Below, piece by piece: positions 1 through 11,239 of a stretch of DNA of 64,000 nucleotides. The notes under the pieces were generated by a model that was given only the letters and a program-made list of their open reading frames with translations, searched no databases and was not told the DNA's origin. The position numbers and the translations under genes were made by a program. Within the stretch, counting starts at the first letter, position 1. Every line of letters starts with the position of its first letter. This DNA is from Methanosphaera cuniculi (GTDB lineage: Archaea; Methanobacteriota; Methanobacteria; Methanobacteriales; Methanobacteriaceae), in the NCBI RefSeq assembly GCF_003149675.1, contig NZ_LWMS01000042.1, forward strand, positions 1 through 64,000. The letters run 5' to 3'.

Positions 1-85
1 ATAATTATAATATATATTATTTAAGATTAATTAAATTTTATATAATAATAGAAGAAAAAAATTTATTGGGAGGATTTGATGATCT

Positions 86-484
86 ATGATATATCTTGAA
101 GGGGTTGTATCATCTGGTATGCAAAAAGCATCTGAATTTATAGAATTACCAGTTTATAAAAAGCAGTATGAACATAAGCTTGGATTCACACCATATCCTG
201 GAACACTTAATATAAAACTTCAAAATGATATAGAAGTTGATGTTGAAGATGAATATGCAAATAAACTACAAAAAATTAGTGGAGAAGGAAAATATGGAGA
301 TGTATTTTTCTTATTTGCATCACTTTCAACTAAGGATAATACAAAAACCAAGAAAGGTGCTATACTTTTTCCTGTACGTAGTGTTTATACAACAGATACT
401 CTTGAATTTGTATGTGAGGATAATTTACGTAAAACAATGAATCTTAAAAATGGGGATGTTGTAGTACTAAAATTTAGGGAATAA
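86..484 (+). CDS. ribK: CTP-dependent riboflavin kinase
   Basis: The product phosphorylates riboflavin to FMN using CTP, the archaeal route to flavin cofactors. At 132 residues it has the length of the archaeal RibK (DUF120) family. The family's opening glycine-rich segment (GVVSSG, residues 6-11) and its signature LGF.PYPGTLN (residues 32-42) are both visible, as is the basic-hydrophobic C-terminal strand VVVLKF. The start is the ATG at 86, 12 nt after GGGAGG; an ATG at 79 is out of frame and the in-frame codon two upstream is a stop. The gene stands alone, followed by a T tract near 501-508. Family assignment rests on the motif and length, without an alignment. Confidence 0.9.
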   Translation: MIYLEGVVSSGMQKASEFIELPVYKKQYEHKLGFTPYPGTLNIKLQNDIEVDVEDEYANKLQKISGEGKYGDVFFLFASLSTKDNTKTKKGAILFPVRSVYTTDTLEFVCEDNLRKTMNLKNGDVVVLKFRE

Positions 485-807
485 AAATTTAGATTAATAT
501 ATTTTTTTTTATGTGAAATTATAGAAACTTTAAATAAATTAATATAAATTAAGTTTTTTTTAACAACCATTAAAATTTTATGAAAAAACATATTAATTAT
601 AAAATTCAGATAAATATATAATAATTAAATTTTTTTTTGTAATTTACATTTTTTTTATAATAAATAAAAGAAAAAGAATTAATTTATCAAAAACATCAAT
701 TTATACAACAATTCAAACAAAAGAGAGAAAAAAACAGACTATCTAAAAAAAGAACTTTAAAGTATTTATCCTTTTTTTACCATTAGAATATTGGAGGATC
801 ATATAAA
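485..807. other. Gene-free AT-rich spacer
   Basis: This 323-base stretch holds a T-rich terminator-like run after ribK (about 501-508) and, near its end, the GGAGG ribosome binding site at 793-797 for the next gene. No ORF with a ribosome binding site, RNA gene or repeat was seen. Confidence 0.6.
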
Positions 808-1224
808 ATGAGTAATGAATTAATAACAAGTGTTAAAGTAGATGAATCACTAATAAGAAAAATTGGAAACAACCAATTTCTAAAAATCATACCATCAGAA
901 CATAAAATAGAAATATCAACAATAAAACAAGAAAAAATAACAAAACCAATAGAACAAGTAGACAAAATAATAGTAAAAGCATGTCCTGTAGAAGTAAATC
1001 TATATAAAAATGAGTCAAACGACTTTAAATATGAAACTACATGGATTACACTTGATGATGAAAAAATAGAAATTCCAATATCAGATCTAAAAACTATATT
1101 TACAACATTAGATGAAAAAGACTTATTTGTATATGATAAAAAACTTAACTTATCTAATATACTAAGTATGATTATAAAACAAGATACTTTAAAAAGAAAA
1201 ATAAACAACATAAAAGATATCTAA
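808..1224 (+). CDS. Hypothetical protein, 138 aa
   Basis: I do not recognise a family. The 138-residue product is rich in Lys, Ile, Glu and Asn and has no membrane segment or cysteine cluster; a single Cys lies near residue 60. Its regular alternation of hydrophobic and charged residues suggests a soluble, mostly beta N-terminal half and a helical C-terminus. The start at 808 is well supported by GGAGG at 793-797. It is a single-gene unit between ribK and a convergent amidotransferase gene, and ends in a hairpin (1259-1289) and a CACCACCAC-T8 element. The coding character is supported by the ribosome binding site and the terminator; function is unknown. Confidence 0.6.
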   Translation: MSNELITSVKVDESLIRKIGNNQFLKIIPSEHKIEISTIKQEKITKPIEQVDKIIVKACPVEVNLYKNESNDFKYETTWITLDDEKIEIPISDLKTIFTTLDEKDLFVYDKKLNLSNILSMIIKQDTLKRKINNIKDI

Positions 1225-1302
1225 ATAAAAAAATTACAAAGGAATTAAAAAAAAATAATGGGATATTCTTTTTTTTCTTTTAAATCCCAAAAAAAAATAA
1301 TT

Positions 1303-1319
1303 CACCACCACTTTTTTTT
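1303..1319 (+). terminator. CACCACCAC plus T8 terminator-like element
   Basis: The run CACCACCAC (1303-1311) is followed directly by eight T residues (1312-1319), 79 bases after the stop of the upstream gene. A weak hairpin with TGGGAT and ATCCCA arms (1259-1264 and 1284-1289) precedes it. The same CCACC/T-tract arrangement recurs after other genes in the window. Confidence 0.55.
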
Positions 1320-1377
1320 ATACTATTATTTTTTTATAAAATAACTAAATTTTCAAATATATACTTTTTAATTAATA

Positions 1378-1422
1378 TTTTACACTGAAAAATAAGTTAA
1401 TAAAAAAAAAGTAAGTGTAAAA
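1378..1422. repeat. Perfect 9-bp inverted repeat between convergent genes
   Basis: TTTTACACT (1378-1386) and AGTGTAAAA (1414-1422) are perfect inverted copies separated by 27 bases that contain an A9 run. The repeat lies between the convergent genes ending at 1224 and 1520, so a role in 3'-end formation is the simplest reading. Confidence 0.45.
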
Positions 1423-1519
1423 TCATGAAAAAATGGTGAATCCAAAAAAAAGGAAGAATTAATAGTTAAGTAAGTTAAACTATTTATTCTTAATAAATTT
1501 ATTATACTATTTTTTTTAT

Positions 1520-3022
1520 CTAGCTTTTATAAATATCACATATTTCATCATATGTTAGATATCCTCGGAATTTAGGTCTTTGTGCTAGATTATAAAATTT
1601 ATCAACATCAAGATCTTTATTTACAACATCTATTGCTGCTTTTGTGAATTTTTCAAGTTGTAAGTAATCCTCTGGAAGTTGTCCTTTATTTTCTACTTTT
1701 GCTTTGCTTATACTCCATATATAATCTTGATCTATTCCTGTTTTATTTGATAAAAATTCTTTTGCTTGTTCTACTATTTTTGGATCATATGTACGGTTAA
1801 GAATTATTCCCCTTGTTTTTATATCCATCTTATTTAATAGTTGTATATGTGCTTCTATATCTACTGCTGCTGTTTCTATTCCACCTTTACTTACACTTGA
1901 AACCATAACAACAGGTATATCTGCTGCATGTGCTATTTCTGCTGCTGAATATGGTGTTTTTTCATTAAGAAGTCCTGTAAGTGCACTCATTACACCTTCA
2001 ATTAATATAAGATCATATCCTTTATTTTTAACTTTTTGTATTATTTCTTCTATTGGCATCCATCCAATGGTACTTATTTGTATTGATGCATAATCTTCAA
2101 GTTTTTCTTTATTTACATATAATGATGGTGATAAATCTCGTATATCAGGTCCTACTTTTATTACATAAGTATGTATTCCACGCTCACGTAGTGCTCCAAC
2201 AATTCCACTAGATAAGAATGTTTTACCAGATTCAGATCCAGTTGCCATGAGCATGATCATTGGTGGATCTACTGGATGTGTTGGTTTTAATGGTGCTATT
2301 TTTCCTGTATTTACTGCTATTTCTTTAAAGACTTTATCATGTAGTATTTTATTTCGTCTTTTAATATCTTCATATTCATCTGTTGCATCAATGTATTTAA
2401 GAATGTTTTCTACTACCTGAGGGTTGTTATCTAACATTGAATGTAGTGTTGTTCCAAGTATATTTCCTTTTTTATTTGCTACACCTGATAATACCCGTTC
2501 TGGTTTGTATTTATAGTTTGATCTTTTAATTTCTGAGCATATTACGTTTTTATCATTTGATTGTATTTCACCATATGTATGGCAGTGAAAACCTCGTAGT
2601 GTTGTTCCTTTTAGTCCTTTTGTAAAAAGTGTGGTGTCATCTACAACCTCAGCTTCTACTTGGTTTGTATTTATTTTTGGTTCAAATGTTACATCAAGTA
2701 GTCCTAGTCCTTCACGTATTATTGGAACTGGTGAGTTTCGTCCTACATTTGTATGTTTTGCTAATATTTGAAAACCTGCACACATTCCAAAAATAAAGCC
2801 ATCATTATCATTTATCTTGTTTATTTCATCAGCAACTTCCTGGGTCATGGTTTCAGATTCAAGAAGTGTTCCACCTGGTATTATTAGCCCATCTAGTTCT
2901 TCTGATGCTTTTTTTCCATTTTCTATTGTTCCATCTGATCGTACTATGTCTGTTGGTAGATGTCCGAAGTTTTCATATAATGTTAGTATTCCTTCAACTT
3001 CTAGTATTCCTATTTTTGTCAT
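1520..3022 (-). CDS. GATase / CobQ-CobB-like P-loop fusion protein
   Basis: This 500-residue protein joins a class I glutamine amidotransferase domain (about residues 1-215) to a dethiobiotin-synthetase/CobB-type P-loop domain (about 255-440). The first carries the nucleophile elbow GMCAGFQ with Cys81 and histidines at 146, 148 and 194; the second has the Walker A segment TGSESGKT (261-268). Usual CbiA and CbiP enzymes have the opposite order, ATPase first. This suggests an ATP-dependent amidation of a cofactor or other carboxylate, but the substrate is not evident; the true CfbB/CbiA candidate is a separate gene at 25.4 kb. The start has GGAGGATTAAG upstream. The gene is monocistronic and convergent with its left neighbour. 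Confidence 0.75.
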   Translation of the reverse strand: MTKIGILEVEGILTLYENFGHLPTDIVRSDGTIENGKKASEELDGLIIPGGTLLESETMTQEVADEINKINDNDGFIFGMCAGFQILAKHTNVGRNSPVPIIREGLGLLDVTFEPKINTNQVEAEVVDDTTLFTKGLKGTTLRGFHCHTYGEIQSNDKNVICSEIKRSNYKYKPERVLSGVANKKGNILGTTLHSMLDNNPQVVENILKYIDATDEYEDIKRRNKILHDKVFKEIAVNTGKIAPLKPTHPVDPPMIMLMATGSESGKTFLSSGIVGALRERGIHTYVIKVGPDIRDLSPSLYVNKEKLEDYASIQISTIGWMPIEEIIQKVKNKGYDLILIEGVMSALTGLLNEKTPYSAAEIAHAADIPVVMVSSVSKGGIETAAVDIEAHIQLLNKMDIKTRGIILNRTYDPKIVEQAKEFLSNKTGIDQDYIWSISKAKVENKGQLPEDYLQLEKFTKAAIDVVNKDLDVDKFYNLAQRPKFRGYLTYDEICDIYKS

Positions 3023-3183
3023 AACTTTCTTAATCCTCCACTACTTTGGTTAATATTATTTAGTTAGTTATTACATTTAGATAAGATAGTATAAAAACAA
3101 TAGTAGAGTTATAAATGATAAAAAAAAATTAGATTGTATGTATTATGATTTTCCATGCATTTTTGTCTCATATTAGTAAATCT

Positions 3184-3216
3184 AAAAAAAGAGTAAATGA
3201 AGGTGAAATTTGGTGG
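3184..3216 (-). terminator. CCACC element and T7 tract after arsA-like gene
   Basis: Read on the minus strand, the TAA stop is followed immediately by CCACC, then a second CACC and a T7 tract at 3184-3190. This is one of the clearest cases of the CCACC/T-tract 3'-end pattern. Confidence 0.55.
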
Positions 3217-4239
<1,023 letters not shown>

Positions 4240-4435
4240 TTATAAAAAAAAATGTTATTAATATTAAATTATAGTGTTTATTTTTCTTATATTATATATA
4301 ATATCAATAATTATATATTGTTTTTATAAATATATCTTAGTACATAAAAAACTTATAATATAACTTATTAGCAGAAAAAAGTATTCAAAAAAATACTTTG
4401 TAAAATCAAATTCAACCAAAAAAGAGGGTATGATA

Positions 4436-5248
4436 ATGATACAATTACCAAACTTTGATGAACGAGAATTCATCGAACGAGCATGCAGTATGATACAAAA
4501 GAAAGTAAGTGAATCAAAAACAGAAGGAGTAGTACTAGGACTAAGTGGAGGAATAGATTCAGCAGTAGTAGCATGTCTTGCAGTACGAGCATTAGGTGCT
4601 GAAAATGTAATAGCATACAGACTTCCATCAAAAACCACATCAGATGAAGATTTATTTGATGCAAAATTACTAAAAGATGAACTAGATATCAGATCACCAT
4701 ACATAGGAATTGATGAAATACATGATATAATACTAAAAACATGTGATGCATCAGATGATAATGCAACATGTGAAAATGATGATATTTCAGTAGCAAATCT
4801 CAAGCCAAGAATACGAATGGCAATACTATACTACTTTGCATCAAAACATAACTACCTAGTATTAGGAACTGGAAATCGAACAGAACTTGAAATAGGATAC
4901 TTCACAAAATTTGGTGATGGAGGATCTGATCTTCTTCCAATAGGAGATTTATTTAAAGAAGATGTAAAAAAAGTAGCAATAACACTAGGAGTTCCTGAAA
5001 CAATAATTAATAAAGTACCAACAGCAGGACTATGGCCAGATCAAACAGATGAAAAAGAACTAGGACTTACATATCATAAAATAGATCGTATATTATATCT
5101 TTATCTTGATGAAGGAAATAATCCAGAAGACATAGCAGATCTACTAGAAATACCATTATCTGACGTTAAAAGGATTATACAATTACATAAAAATTCAGAA
5201 CATAAAAGAAAAAAAATACCAATAGTTAAAAAATCACAAGCACTTTAA
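4436..5248 (+). CDS. nadE: NH3-dependent NAD+ synthetase
   Basis: NadE converts nicotinic acid adenine dinucleotide to NAD+ with ATP and ammonia. The PP-loop motif LSGGIDSAV is near residue 38 and the GTGNRTE motif near 143; a glutamine-using nitrilase domain is absent, so this is the short ammonia-dependent form of about 270 residues. An ATG at 4430 is also in frame, but it sits one base after the ribosome binding site GAGGG (4424-4428); the ATG at 4436 has 7-nt spacing and is preferred. The gene is a single unit between a divergent ArsA-like ATPase and leuS, followed by a C-rich/T-rich terminator. Confidence 0.93.
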   Translation: MIQLPNFDEREFIERACSMIQKKVSESKTEGVVLGLSGGIDSAVVACLAVRALGAENVIAYRLPSKTTSDEDLFDAKLLKDELDIRSPYIGIDEIHDIILKTCDASDDNATCENDDISVANLKPRIRMAILYYFASKHNYLVLGTGNRTELEIGYFTKFGDGGSDLLPIGDLFKEDVKKVAITLGVPETIINKVPTAGLWPDQTDEKELGLTYHKIDRILYLYLDEGNNPEDIADLLEIPLSDVKRIIQLHKNSEHKRKKIPIVKKSQAL

Positions 5249-5280
5249 GATCTCTAAAATTTTATATTTTAACTATATTA

Positions 5281-5305
5281 CTCCCCTTTCTTCCAACTTT
5301 TTTTT
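5281..5305 (+). terminator. C-rich then T-rich terminator after nadE
   Basis: CTCCCC is followed by a pyrimidine run and eight T residues (5298-5305), 33 bases after the nadE stop. Similar CCCC-to-T runs follow leuS and the symporter pair. Confidence 0.5.
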
Positions 5306-5512
5306 CAGTTTTTATTTAAATTATTATAAGTTATATTATCTCTATCTGAAAAAAAATAACTTCTTTTTATTATCATATATTTTCTATAAATACTAAAAAT
5401 TAAAGTATGTAAAATAACATAAATATAAATCAGATTAATAAAAATTAGATTAGAAAAAAATATAATATAAAACTTAACTTTTTTATCTAAATATTTTTGG
5501 AGTTTAATTATA

Positions 5513-8374
5513 ATGGTAACAGAACTAGAAAAAAAATGGCAGAAAAAATGGCAAGATGCAAAAATATTTGAATCAAACCCAGATGAACGCGAAAAAATGT
5601 ATCTAACCGTAGCATTCCCATACCCAAGTGGAGCAATGCACGTAGGACACGGAAGAACATACACAGTACCAGATGTATATGCAAGATTTAAAAGAATGCA
5701 AGGATACAATGTCCTATTTCCAATGGCATGGCACGTAACAGGAGCACCAGTTGTAGGAATAGCAAAAAGAATTGAAAGAAAAGATCCATGGACAATAGAC
5801 ATATACCAAAATATACACCAAGTTCCAGAAGATGAACTTAAAAAATTCACAGACCCTGAATACATCGTAAAATACTTCAGTAATGAATATCACAACGACA
5901 TGACAAACATGGGATTTTCAATAGACTGGAGACGAGAATTTAGAACAATAGATCCACACTACAAACAATTTGTAAGATGGCAAATAAGACAACTAAAAGA
6001 TAAAAATCTAATACATAAAGGATCACACCCAGTAAAATACTGCCCAGATGATGATAACCCAGTAGGAGATCATGACCTACTTGAAGGAGAAGGCGTAGCA
6101 ATCAATGACTTAACATTAATTAAATTCCCATATGAAGATTCATATCTAGTAGCTGCAACATTTAGACCTGAAACACTATATGGAGCAACTAATGTATGGT
6201 TAAATCCAGAAGCTGAATATGTTAAAGTAAAATACAACGATGAAACATGGATAATAAGTCGTAAAGCATATGATAATATCATATACCAAAAAGAATCAAT
6301 GGAAATAATTGAAGATGTTAACCCAAGAGAATTCATTGGAAAAACAGTGAAAAATCCAATAACAGATGATACACTACCAATATTCCCAGCATCATTTGTA
6401 GATCCAGACTATGCAACAGGAGTAGTATTTTCAGTACCAGCACACGCACCAGCAGATTACATCGCATTAGAAGACATAAAAGCAGATACAACCTCAATTG
6501 AAGAATTCAACCTACAAGATCACATAGATAACATAAACATGATAAGTCTAGTAGATCTTAAAGGATATTCAGAATTCCCAGCAAAAGACTTCCTAGATCA
6601 ATTTAATGTAACAAGCCAAGATGATGAAAACTTAAAAGAAGCAACAAATGAAATCTACAAAAAAGAACATGCAAAAGGAATAATGAACAAGAATACTGGT
6701 GAATTTGAAGGAAGACGTGTAGCAGATGTACGTGATGATGTACGTAAAATGCTAATTGATGAAAACATAGCAGATACATTATATGAATTTGCAGAAAAAC
6801 CAGTAATCTGTCGTTGTGGATCAAAATGTGTAGTAAAAGAACTACATGATCAATGGTTTGTAAAATACTCAGATGAAAAATGGACAGAAGAAACCTATGA
6901 ATGCCTAGAACAACTAGATGTAGTACCAAAAGAAGTAAGATCAAACTTTGAATACTACTTAGGATGGCTTGAAGACTGGGCATGCTCAAGAAGACTAGGA
7001 CTAGGAACACACATGCCATGGGATGAAAAATGGCTCATAGAACCACTAACAGATTCAACAATATACATGGCATACTACACAATAGCAAAATTCATGAAAC
7101 AAATCAATGCAGATGATCTTAATGATGCATTCTTCAACAAAGTATTCCTAAATCAAACAGGAGCAAACGATAAATCAGAAAACAAAATACCAGAAGAACT
7201 CACACAACAAATACAAGATGAATTCAACTACTGGTATCCACTAAACTGGAGATTATCAGCAAAAGACCTTGTAGGAAACCACCTATCATTCCACATGTTC
7301 CACCATGCAGCAATATTCCCACGTGAAAAATGGCCACAAGGAATAACAGTATTTGGAATGGGACTACTTGAAGGTCAAAAAATGTCATCATCCAAAGGAA
7401 ATGTAATACTTCTTAGTGAAGCAATAGACAAATATGGAGCTGACACAGTAAGACTCTTTTTAATGTCATCAGCAGAACCATGGCAAGACTTCGACTGGAG
7501 AGCAACAGAGGTAAATGGAATACAAAGAAGACTTGAAGCAATCGAGGAATTCCCAGAAAAAATCGAAAAACTAATAGGTGAAGACATAAAACTAACCCAA
7601 GAAAATAACATACCAAAAGTTGAAAAACCAATCAACAAATGGATAATAAGTCAAATAAACCGTAAAATAGTAGAAGCAACAGAAGCACTAGAAGGATTCC
7701 AGACAAGAAAAGCACTACAAGCAAGTCTCTTTTTAATGAGAAAAGACATAGACTACTACCTAAAACGTATCACAGAAATAACAGATGAAGAAAAACAAAC
7801 ACTAATTTACATCATAAACACATGGATAAGATTACTTTCCCCATTCATACCATATACAGCTGAAGAAATATGGGATAAATACAATGATGATGATACATTC
7901 ATGTCACTAAATCAATGGCCAGAAGCAAACCTATCATTAATTGATGAAAAAGTTGAAAAAAGTGAGGAAATAATCCAAGATCTAACAAAAGATGTAAAAG
8001 AAATCATCAAAATCACAAAATCAAACCCTGAAACTATACACTTATACACAACAGAAGACTGGAAATACAAAGTATATGACATAGCAGAAGAAGTAGGAAA
8101 ACCAAATGTGGGCGAAATAATTCAAAGATCAATGAAAGCAAACCTATATGATAATAAAAAAGAACTATCTAAATTTGCAACAAAAACAGGAAAATCATTT
8201 AACAAAATCAACTACGTAGGAAAAATAGATGAATATCAAGTAATCAACGATGCACTCGAATATCTTGAAGATGAAATAGGAGCAAAAATAGTAGTACATA
8301 ATGATAATTCATATGATCCACAAAACAAAGCACCAAATGCAACACCATATAAACCTGCAATATATCTTGAATAA
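5513..8374 (+). CDS. leuS: Leucyl-tRNA synthetase, archaeal type
   Basis: LeuRS charges tRNA-Leu and edits mischarged amino acids. The class I HIGH box occurs as [12 protein letters not shown] near residues 38-49 and the KMSKS box as QKMSSSKGN near 622-630. Between them lies the CP1 editing domain with the [11 protein letters not shown] segment. At 953 residues with a C-terminal extension, it matches the archaeal/eukaryotic LeuRS class rather than the bacterial one. The start is preceded by GGAGTTTAATTATA. tRNA-Arg follows 175 bases downstream on the same strand, beyond a T-rich terminator. The codon usage is strongly A-ending, like other plus-strand genes here. Confidence 0.97.
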   Translation: MVTELEKKWQKKWQDAKIFESNPDEREKMYLTVAFPYPSGAMHVGHGRTYTVPDVYARFKRMQGYNVLFPMAWHVTGAPVVGIAKRIERKDPWTIDIYQNIHQVPEDELKKFTDPEYIVKYFSNEYHNDMTNMGFSIDWRREFRTIDPHYKQFVRWQIRQLKDKNLIHKGSHPVKYCPDDDNPVGDHDLLEGEGVAINDLTLIKFPYEDSYLVAATFRPETLYGATNVWLNPEAEYVKVKYNDETWIISRKAYDNIIYQKESMEIIEDVNPREFIGKTVKNPITDDTLPIFPASFVDPDYATGVVFSVPAHAPADYIALEDIKADTTSIEEFNLQDHIDNINMISLVDLKGYSEFPAKDFLDQFNVTSQDDENLKEATNEIYKKEHAKGIMNKNTGEFEGRRVADVRDDVRKMLIDENIADTLYEFAEKPVICRCGSKCVVKELHDQWFVKYSDEKWTEETYECLEQLDVVPKEVRSNFEYYLGWLEDWACSRRLGLGTHMPWDEKWLIEPLTDSTIYMAYYTIAKFMKQINADDLNDAFFNKVFLNQTGANDKSENKIPEELTQQIQDEFNYWYPLNWRLSAKDLVGNHLSFHMFHHAAIFPREKWPQGITVFGMGLLEGQKMSSSKGNVILLSEAIDKYGADTVRLFLMSSAEPWQDFDWRATEVNGIQRRLEAIEEFPEKIEKLIGEDIKLTQENNIPKVEKPINKWIISQINRKIVEATEALEGFQTRKALQASLFLMRKDIDYYLKRITEITDEEKQTLIYIINTWIRLLSPFIPYTAEEIWDKYNDDDTFMSLNQWPEANLSLIDEKVEKSEEIIQDLTKDVKEIIKITKSNPETIHLYTTEDWKYKVYDIAEEVGKPNVGEIIQRSMKANLYDNKKELSKFATKTGKSFNKINYVGKIDEYQVINDALEYLEDEIGAKIVVHNDNSYDPQNKAPNATPYKPAIYLE

Positions 8375-8396
8375 AAAATAATCAACTAACACTAAC

Positions 8397-8425
8397 TTTC
8401 CCCTTCTCTTTTTATTCTTTTTTTT
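8397..8425 (+). terminator. T-rich terminator after leuS
   Basis: A TTTCCCC run leads into two T tracts, the last of about nine residues (8417-8425). It separates leuS from the tRNA-Arg promoter region. Confidence 0.5.
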
Positions 8426-8549
8426 ATTAATTTTATGAGAAAAACCAAAATCTTTAATATAACCTATCACATATATTATAATAGTGTGTAATAAAAAATA
8501 ATATTTTTTTACAAAAACACATAAATAACTATCTAATTTTAAAACAGAT

Positions 8550-8621
8550 GCCTTGATAGTGTAGCGGATATCACGAGGGACTGCGGATCCCTTTACCCGG
8601 GTTCAAATCCCGGTCAGGGCA
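8550..8621 (+). tRNA. tRNA-Arg (anticodon GCG)
   Basis: A complete cloverleaf can be drawn: acceptor GCCTTGA pairs with TCAGGGC, the anticodon stem AGGGA/TCCCT encloses the loop CTGCGGA with anticodon GCG, and the T arm is CCGGG-TTCAAAT-CCCGG. The discriminator base is A and no CCA is encoded. GCG reads the CGC/CGU arginine codons. A TATA-like stretch ATATATTATAATAG (8471-8484) lies about 65-80 bases upstream, which would give a short 5' leader. Confidence 0.95.
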
Positions 8622-8810
8622 CTACTATATTTTACATTTTTTTTAACTAATTTTTATTCTATTTTCTTTAAAAATTAAGATTAAATATTCTATTTATATG
8701 ATAAATCACTAATTCTTATAAAAAAAAATCAAAAAAAAGTATTTTATATAATTCTAAAAAAAAAATCAAAAAAGAGTAAAAAAAAAGTTGAAGAATATCT
8801 TCTAAAAATT

Positions 8811-9392
8811 TTATAAAGTTCCTTTAGTACTTAAAATTTGATCATGAGTAATTCGTGTTGCAGTATTTAATGCACGAGCTAAACTTTTAAAGATTGCCTC
8901 ACAAATATGATGATCATTTTCACCTTCAGCATTAATATTAATATTCATAAGAGATGTATTTGCAAATGATTCAATAAAATGCTTTACATTTTGTGAATTA
9001 ATATCACCAATATACTGGAATTTAAATGGAGCTTTAAATACAGTGTAATTACGTCCACTAATATCAACAGCAACAGTTGCAAGAGATTCATCCATAGGAA
9101 CTATTGCATATCCCATACGATTAATACCAACCTTATCACCTAATGCTTTACGGAAACATTCACCAAGTAAAAGTCCTGTATCTTCAACTGTATGATGATC
9201 ATCAACTTCAATATCACCATCTACATGTACTTTAAGATCAAAAAATCCATGTCTTGTAAATGATTCAAGCATATGATCAAAGAATTTAAGACCAGTGTCA
9301 ATTGAGGAATTACCATTACCATCTAAGTTTAGTTCTATTTTAATATCTGTTTCTTTTGTTTTACGTTCAAGTTTTACTATTCTATCATCCAT
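8811..9392 (-). CDS. hisB: Imidazoleglycerol-phosphate dehydratase
   Basis: HisB dehydrates imidazoleglycerol phosphate to imidazoleacetol phosphate in histidine synthesis. The metal-binding histidine clusters are visible as FDHML and RHGFFDL near residues 37-52, [10 protein letters not shown] near 66-75, and [10 protein letters not shown] near 163-172. The 193-residue length is that of a monofunctional archaeal HisB. GGAGGATCAGGG precedes the ATG. It lies 31 bases downstream of the flippase gene on the same strand and may share its transcript, although the two have no functional link. hisD is 30 kb away, so histidine genes are scattered. Confidence 0.96.
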   Translation of the reverse strand: MDDRIVKLERKTKETDIKIELNLDGNGNSSIDTGLKFFDHMLESFTRHGFFDLKVHVDGDIEVDDHHTVEDTGLLLGECFRKALGDKVGINRMGYAIVPMDESLATVAVDISGRNYTVFKAPFKFQYIGDINSQNVKHFIESFANTSLMNININAEGENDHHICEAIFKSLARALNTATRITHDQILSTKGTL

Positions 9393-9423
9393 AATCCCTG
9401 ATCCTCCTTAATTTATTATTTAA

Positions 9424-10974
9424 TTATTTACTATATAGGTTATGTTTTTCAATAAACTTTACTATTTTATCTGAAAACTTATTCATTTTTGGTATTTTAT
9501 TCATATAATCTATAAAAAATTTAATATCTTGCATTGAAAGTACTCGAAGTGTTATAAGAGCAAGAGAATATATTATAAATCCAACGATACAACCAATAAT
9601 TAATCCAGGAATTGTTTTTGGTATTATAAGACATACCATGAGAAGTATTATATTACATAATATGATTAATCCAACATTCTTATATGGCATTGATACATTT
9701 GTTTTAAGCTTTACAATATAAAGAATTATAATCATTAAAATTGCAGTAGTTATTGTTGTTGCAAAAGCTGCTCCATTAATTCCCATATACTGTACAAATA
9801 GAGCATTTAGTATTATGTTTAGTATTGTTCCAAGTATAAGAATATACATTGGTGTTTTTGGGTTACCTGTACCTTGAAGTATACTACTACATACCATGTA
9901 AATACTATAAAATGACATTCCAATAACAAGAATACTAAGAACACCACATGCAGGTAGGTATTCAAAACCAAAAAGAAGTCCTAAAACTGGTGTGCTAAAT
10001 ATGCTTATAATAATACATAATGGTAGTACTGTTATTATACAATACCTAAGACAATCTGATACATATTCTTCAAGTAGTTTCTGATTATGAAGAGTATATG
10101 CTTCAGCTGTAGCAGGAAGAAGTACTGTTGATATTGATAGTGATATTACAAGTGGTATACGTGCTATGGGATCTGCTGAATTATAAAATCCAACATCAGT
10201 TGATAGCATATAAATTCCTATAATAAGTGTTCCAACATCATATATTGCCATTTCAGATAGTGCTGTTATTGTTACAGGAATTGCAAATTTAATAAGCATA
10301 CCAAGTAGTTTTAATTCCTCATGCTTAGTTAGATTTAATGATTCATCAGAAATAAACATTGGACTTATATGTTTTTTATATAAATATACTGCTGTAATTG
10401 CTGATATTATAAATCCTGCAGCACTTCCAAGTACAGCTCCCATTGCATAAAGTCCACATATTACAAATAAACATGCAAATACTATAGTTCCTACTTGTTC
10501 AGCAAGTCTATTATACACAGTATATTCATTTTTATATACACCTTGATATGCACCTCTCATTGCTCCTACAACTACACTAAATGGTGTTATAAGACACACT
10601 GCCCTAAGTGGCCATACAACAAGAGGTTTGTTAAATATATTATTTGCAATAAAATCTGATGAAAAAAGAAGTATAATGCTTAAAAGTAGTGCCATTAATA
10701 TCATATACTTTGTAGCTATATTCATAATTTCACGAATTATAGCCTTTTTATCCTGAGCATTATATTCAGCAACATATTTTGCAATTGCAGGTGGAAGACC
10801 TCCTGCTGAAAGTATTTGAAAAATTCCCTGAAAAGGTAGTGTTAAACCATAAAGTCCATATCCTTCAGGTCCTAAAAGTCGACTCATAAAAAGTCTGTTA
10901 ATATATCCTCCAAGTCTAAAAAGTAGATTTCCTATTACTAAGATAAAACTGTTTTTCATGACCTTATTTGACAT
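9424..10974 (-). CDS. Polysaccharide flippase (MVF/MurJ-Wzx superfamily)
   Basis: This 516-residue protein has about 14 hydrophobic segments and starts with the typical flippase N-terminus NSFILVIGNLLFRLGGYINR, followed by SRLLGPEGYGLYGL and LSAGGLPPAIAKYVAE. It belongs to the SpoVB/Wzx branch of the MOP superfamily, which flips lipid-linked saccharides across the membrane. In a pseudomurein-walled methanogen the cargo could be a pseudomurein or glycan precursor; this is inference. The divergently transcribed neighbours at 11.2-13.4 kb, a Wzy-like membrane protein and a GT-B-like protein, support an envelope role. GGAAAGTT precedes the ATG. Confidence 0.85.
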   Translation of the reverse strand: MSNKVMKNSFILVIGNLLFRLGGYINRLFMSRLLGPEGYGLYGLTLPFQGIFQILSAGGLPPAIAKYVAEYNAQDKKAIIREIMNIATKYMILMALLLSIILLFSSDFIANNIFNKPLVVWPLRAVCLITPFSVVVGAMRGAYQGVYKNEYTVYNRLAEQVGTIVFACLFVICGLYAMGAVLGSAAGFIISAITAVYLYKKHISPMFISDESLNLTKHEELKLLGMLIKFAIPVTITALSEMAIYDVGTLIIGIYMLSTDVGFYNSADPIARIPLVISLSISTVLLPATAEAYTLHNQKLLEEYVSDCLRYCIITVLPLCIIISIFSTPVLGLLFGFEYLPACGVLSILVIGMSFYSIYMVCSSILQGTGNPKTPMYILILGTILNIILNALFVQYMGINGAAFATTITTAILMIIILYIVKLKTNVSMPYKNVGLIILCNIILLMVCLIIPKTIPGLIIGCIVGFIIYSLALITLRVLSMQDIKFFIDYMNKIPKMNKFSDKIVKFIEKHNLYSK

Positions 10975-11239
10975 AACTTTCCTTTTCCAAAAATTGTGTT
11001 AAAAAATTTTATGTTATATATTATATTTATAAAAATTATTCATATTATAACCTTTTATCTTAAAAAAATTTTTTTAGTCAACTATTAAAAATAAATATTC
11101 TATAAGAACCTCCAAAGAGGTTAAACTAACAGATATTAAAATAAAATGTTTATATCAGTTTAAAAAAATATAAGTATATAATACTAGAATATAAAGAAAA
11201 AAAAATAATAATAATATTAATTATAAAGGACGATTTTTT

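Noticed and set aside
783-1211. 142-codon minus-strand frame opposite the 138-residue hypothetical gene
   Set aside because: The plus-strand frame has the ribosome binding site and terminator; the minus frame is Phe/Ser-rich shadow.
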